A stretch of 16,504 nucleotides of DNA, taken from contig CAYSLJ010000151.1 in assembly GCA_964431735.1 (NCBI GenBank), forward strand, positions 1 through 16,504, in the 5' to 3' direction. Made by a program: the position numbers and the translations under genes. Shown one piece after another: positions 14,904-16,504 of the stretch. Within the stretch, counting starts at the first letter, position 1. Each line of letters begins with the position of its first letter. The notes below the pieces were generated by a model, which worked only from the letters and a program-made list of their open reading frames with translations, had not been told where the DNA came from and did no database searches. This DNA is from CALARM01 sp964431735 (GTDB taxonomy: Bacteria > Vulcanimicrobiota > SpSt-956 > JAKJGF01).

Positions 14904-14925
14904 CCGTCACGCGTTACGCGTTACG
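14904..14925 (-). repeat. Family-A heptamer array downstream of cdaA
   Basis: CCGTCAC and two GCGTTAC units are preceded by CCTCCCGTCACG, the reverse complement of the CGTGACGGGAGG border. The array lies about 40 bases after the cdaA stop. Confidence 0.92.
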
Positions 14926-14962
14926 ATTATAAATATGATAAGGTTATTTTTTTTACAACCCC

Positions 14963-16150
14963 TTAATCCTGTTTTATATTCAAAATCTCTCCGGACATAT
15001 CCAGATTTTTCTGATATTCATCATCGTGAACCAGATTTTCTGCCTCTTTCGGTTCTTCCTGCAGTTCCTCCAGATGTGGTAACGGAACAGTAATGAACTC
15101 TTCACTGTAATCTCTTTCTTCCGCATCTATAGTCTCTTTTATATTCTCTGCTTCTACAAATTCCTCAACTATATCTATTTTATCAATATTATCCAGAACA
15201 GGAGTAACAGCATTTTCTTCATATAGTTTCATATCTTTTTCTTCCTGTCCCGGAATGAATTTACCTTTCAGAAGAGAAGTTCTTGCTATTTTAGCTTTCA
15301 AATCCTTTATAGTTTCTGTTTCCACTGTAAACTGCTTTATTACAGGGAAGAAAAGGAATCTCTTCTCCATTCTTTTCTTTGGATTACAGAGTGCACGAAG
15401 GTGATGTGAGAGAGCCTTCATGCTCATATTATATTTCAGGCGCCCATTGGTACAGACAGAGACGCTTCCCGTTTCTTCCGATACCACTACGGCAATAGCA
15501 TCAGTATGTTCGGTAATACCAATAGCAGCTCTGTGTCTTGTACCGAGATCCCTGTCTATTTCTGCATTTTCCGTCAGTGGAAGATAACAGGCTGCAGAAT
15601 ATACCCTCTTATCTTTTATTATAACAGCTCCGTCATGGAGAGGAGAATTATGAAAAAAAATAGTTTGAATCAACCTTGAACTGATTGAGGCATTCAGTTG
15701 AGTACCTGTTTCCATAAATTCCTCAAGTCCTATATCTCTTTCTATTACAACAATAGCTCCTACCTTCTTTCTGGACATATGAAAACAGGCATCTACAATC
15801 TCTTCTACCATGCTCGAAATCTCCTCTTCTCTGCTGGTAAACATACCTAAGATTCCACCTTTACCTATCTGTCCCAGAGCTCTTCGCAATTCCGGCTGAA
15901 ATACAATAGGAATTGCAACGAATATCATAACTATAACCTTATCTAACATCCAGTAAAGGGTTCTCATAACAAATAGATGACATACGCCGAGAAAAAGAAG
16001 GAGAACTCCAACTCCCTGAAGAATTTGTATTGCCCTTGTACCTCTTATGAGTAATAAGAGTTGATATATAAAAAAGGCAATTATAAAGATTTCCATTATA
16101 TCTTTATATGTAATCCTGGGAAACGGAAAAGGTAGTTCCAAGAAATTCAC
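14963..16150 (-). CDS. cdaA: Diadenylate cyclase CdaA with acidic C-terminal extension
   Basis: This membrane diadenylate cyclase makes cyclic di-AMP from two ATP. The first ~90 residues contain three hydrophobic segments (about 21-36, 43-62, 68-85) ending in IVFQPELRRAL, as in B. subtilis CdaA. The DAC domain (about 108-250) carries the catalytic DGA motif (173-175, HDGAVII) and RHR motif (205-207, GTRHRAAIGITE). At 395 residues it exceeds Bacillus CdaA (about 273) because of a C-terminal tail: residues ~260-300 are basic/mixed and ~301-395 are very rich in Glu and Asp. The start is the GTG at 16150, which aligns with the family N-terminus and has a weak GGAAGTGA just upstream. It is the first gene of the cdaA-cdaR-glmM run and has a strong promoter. 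Confidence 0.95.
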   Translation of the reverse strand: MNFLELPFPFPRITYKDIMEIFIIAFFIYQLLLLIRGTRAIQILQGVGVLLLFLGVCHLFVMRTLYWMLDKVIVMIFVAIPIVFQPELRRALGQIGKGGILGMFTSREEEISSMVEEIVDACFHMSRKKVGAIVVIERDIGLEEFMETGTQLNASISSRLIQTIFFHNSPLHDGAVIIKDKRVYSAACYLPLTENAEIDRDLGTRHRAAIGITEHTDAIAVVVSEETGSVSVCTNGRLKYNMSMKALSHHLRALCNPKKRMEKRFLFFPVIKQFTVETETIKDLKAKIARTSLLKGKFIPGQEEKDMKLYEENAVTPVLDNIDKIDIVEEFVEAENIKETIDAEERDYSEEFITVPLPHLEELQEEPKEAENLVHDDEYQKNLDMSGEILNIKQD

Positions 16151-16187
16151 TCACTTCCGTAAAATACAATTTAGTCGTACCAATTTT

Positions 16188-16216
16188 ATTATATTCTCTA
16201 ATGTTTATATAGTCAA
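16188..16216 (-). promoter_or_regulatory. Sigma-A-type promoter of the cdaA operon
   Basis: TTGACT (16211-16216) and TATAAT (16188-16193) on the minus strand are spaced by exactly 17 bp, with the predicted start near 16181, about 30 nt before the GTG of cdaA. The element is almost the same as the sigH promoter (TTGACT-17-TATAAT). Confidence 0.87.
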
Positions 16217-16237
16217 TTCCTGATTGCAATTTTTATA

Positions 16238-16273
16238 CCAGGATTTACAGGATTCTGAAGATTAAGAGGATTA
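16238..16273 (-). repeat. Nonanucleotide tandem repeat, four units
   Basis: On the minus strand TAATCCTCT, TAATCTTCA, GAATCCTGT and AAATCCTGG run in 9-bp register with core AATCCT. This is a repeat type separate from the heptamers, directly upstream of the cdaA promoter. Confidence 0.75.
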
Positions 16274-16353
16274 TAAAAGTCACTTTCACAGTATATAACT
16301 AAGTTTTTATGTAATATTAATTTGTTTTTTTTCCTGCAAAAATAATATACTGA

Positions 16354-16407
16354 GTACCGTAACATGTAAAATGATATCCGTAAAAAGTTTCTGACTGGCA
16401 GGCTCTG
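16354..16407. repeat. 54-bp direct repeat, copy 1
   Basis: It matches 16451-16504 at 47 of 54 positions; both start GTACCGTAAC and end CTGGCAGGCTCTG. No coding frame is convincing around it. The open frame covering 16213-16422 has no ribosome binding site or recognisable protein. Confidence 0.85.
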
Positions 16408-16450
16408 GAGAAAAAAATTCATTTTTTCTATAGTATTAAAAATTAACTAA

Positions 16451-16504
16451 GTACCGTAACAGGTAAAAGGGTACCCATAAAAAGCTTCTGCCTGGCAGGC
16501 TCTG
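16451..16504. repeat. 54-bp direct repeat, copy 2 (reaches the window edge)
   Basis: This is the second copy, 97 bp after the first in start-to-start distance, and it may continue beyond the window. It contains CTTCTGCCTGGCAG, close to the palindrome at 118-136. Confidence 0.85.

Noticed and set aside
16213..16422. Open frame of 69 codons upstream of cdaA
   Set aside because: It overlaps the cdaA promoter -35, the nonamer repeat and one 54-bp repeat; no ribosome binding site and low-complexity product.

Overview
This window is AT-rich bacterial chromosome. Every recognisable gene, including four tRNAs, lies on the minus strand, so transcription runs from high to low coordinates. In that order the genes are: cdaA (diadenylate cyclase), a ybbR/cdaR-type gene, glmM, a secreted TPR protein, an S41 C-terminal processing protease, clpC, radA, yacL (PIN/TRAM), ispF, an unrecognised Trp-rich protein, rlmB, sigH, tRNA-Thr(TGT), tRNA-Tyr(GTA), tRNA-Gly(TCC), tRNA-Thr(GGT), and the first codons of tuf (EF-Tu), cut by the left edge.

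The organism cannot be named from this sequence. The clpC-radA-yacL-ispF-rlmB-sigH order is a thinned version of the Bacillus/Clostridium block, and the sigma factor is strikingly close to B. subtilis SigH. The Thr-Tyr-Gly-Thr-tuf cluster, however, is the arrangement known from E. coli thrU-tyrU-glyT-thrT-tufB. Missing from the Bacillus block are ctsR/mcsA/mcsB, disA, ispD, gltX, cysE, cysS, mrnC and yacP. I infer a Firmicutes-related or deep-branching, probably uncultivated lineage. Start sites carry ordinary GGAGG-type ribosome binding sites, with ATG, GTG and TTG starts, and several promoters look like standard sigma-70/sigma-A promoters (TTGACx-17/18-TATAAT).

Layout: 1-165 tuf start and leader with a short palindrome; 166-550 four tRNAs and their promoter; 551-1466 sigH with a long leader and its own promoter; 1463-3283 rlmB, the unknown protein and ispF; 3383-4664 yacL and its promoter; 4665-4899 a repeat-filled non-coding stretch; 4900-9302 radA and clpC; 9303-9504 non-coding; 9505-12279 protease and TPR protein; 12398-16150 the glmM/ybbR/cdaA cyclic-di-AMP and cell-wall-precursor set; 16188-16504 promoter and repeat-rich upstream DNA.

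Functionally the window combines c-di-AMP synthesis coupled to amino-sugar synthesis (CdaA-CdaR-GlmM), protein quality control (ClpC, S41 protease), recombination (RadA), RNA modification (RlmB), isoprenoid synthesis (IspF), a SigH-type regulator and translation genes.

The least expected feature is the intergenic DNA. Nearly every gap from 2.2 kb to 15 kb holds heptanucleotide tandem repeats of three families: A = GTGACGC/GTAACGC, B = GTGAGTA/GTGAATA, C = GTTGAGA. They often occur as facing inverted arrays able to form long hairpins, and in places they supply a stop codon or ribosome binding site. Other unusual points are a ~120-residue insertion near the C-terminus of ClpC, a ~95-residue acidic tail on CdaA, a 13-bp perfect inverted repeat spanning the clpC stop codon, and a nested inverted-repeat element where disA would be expected.
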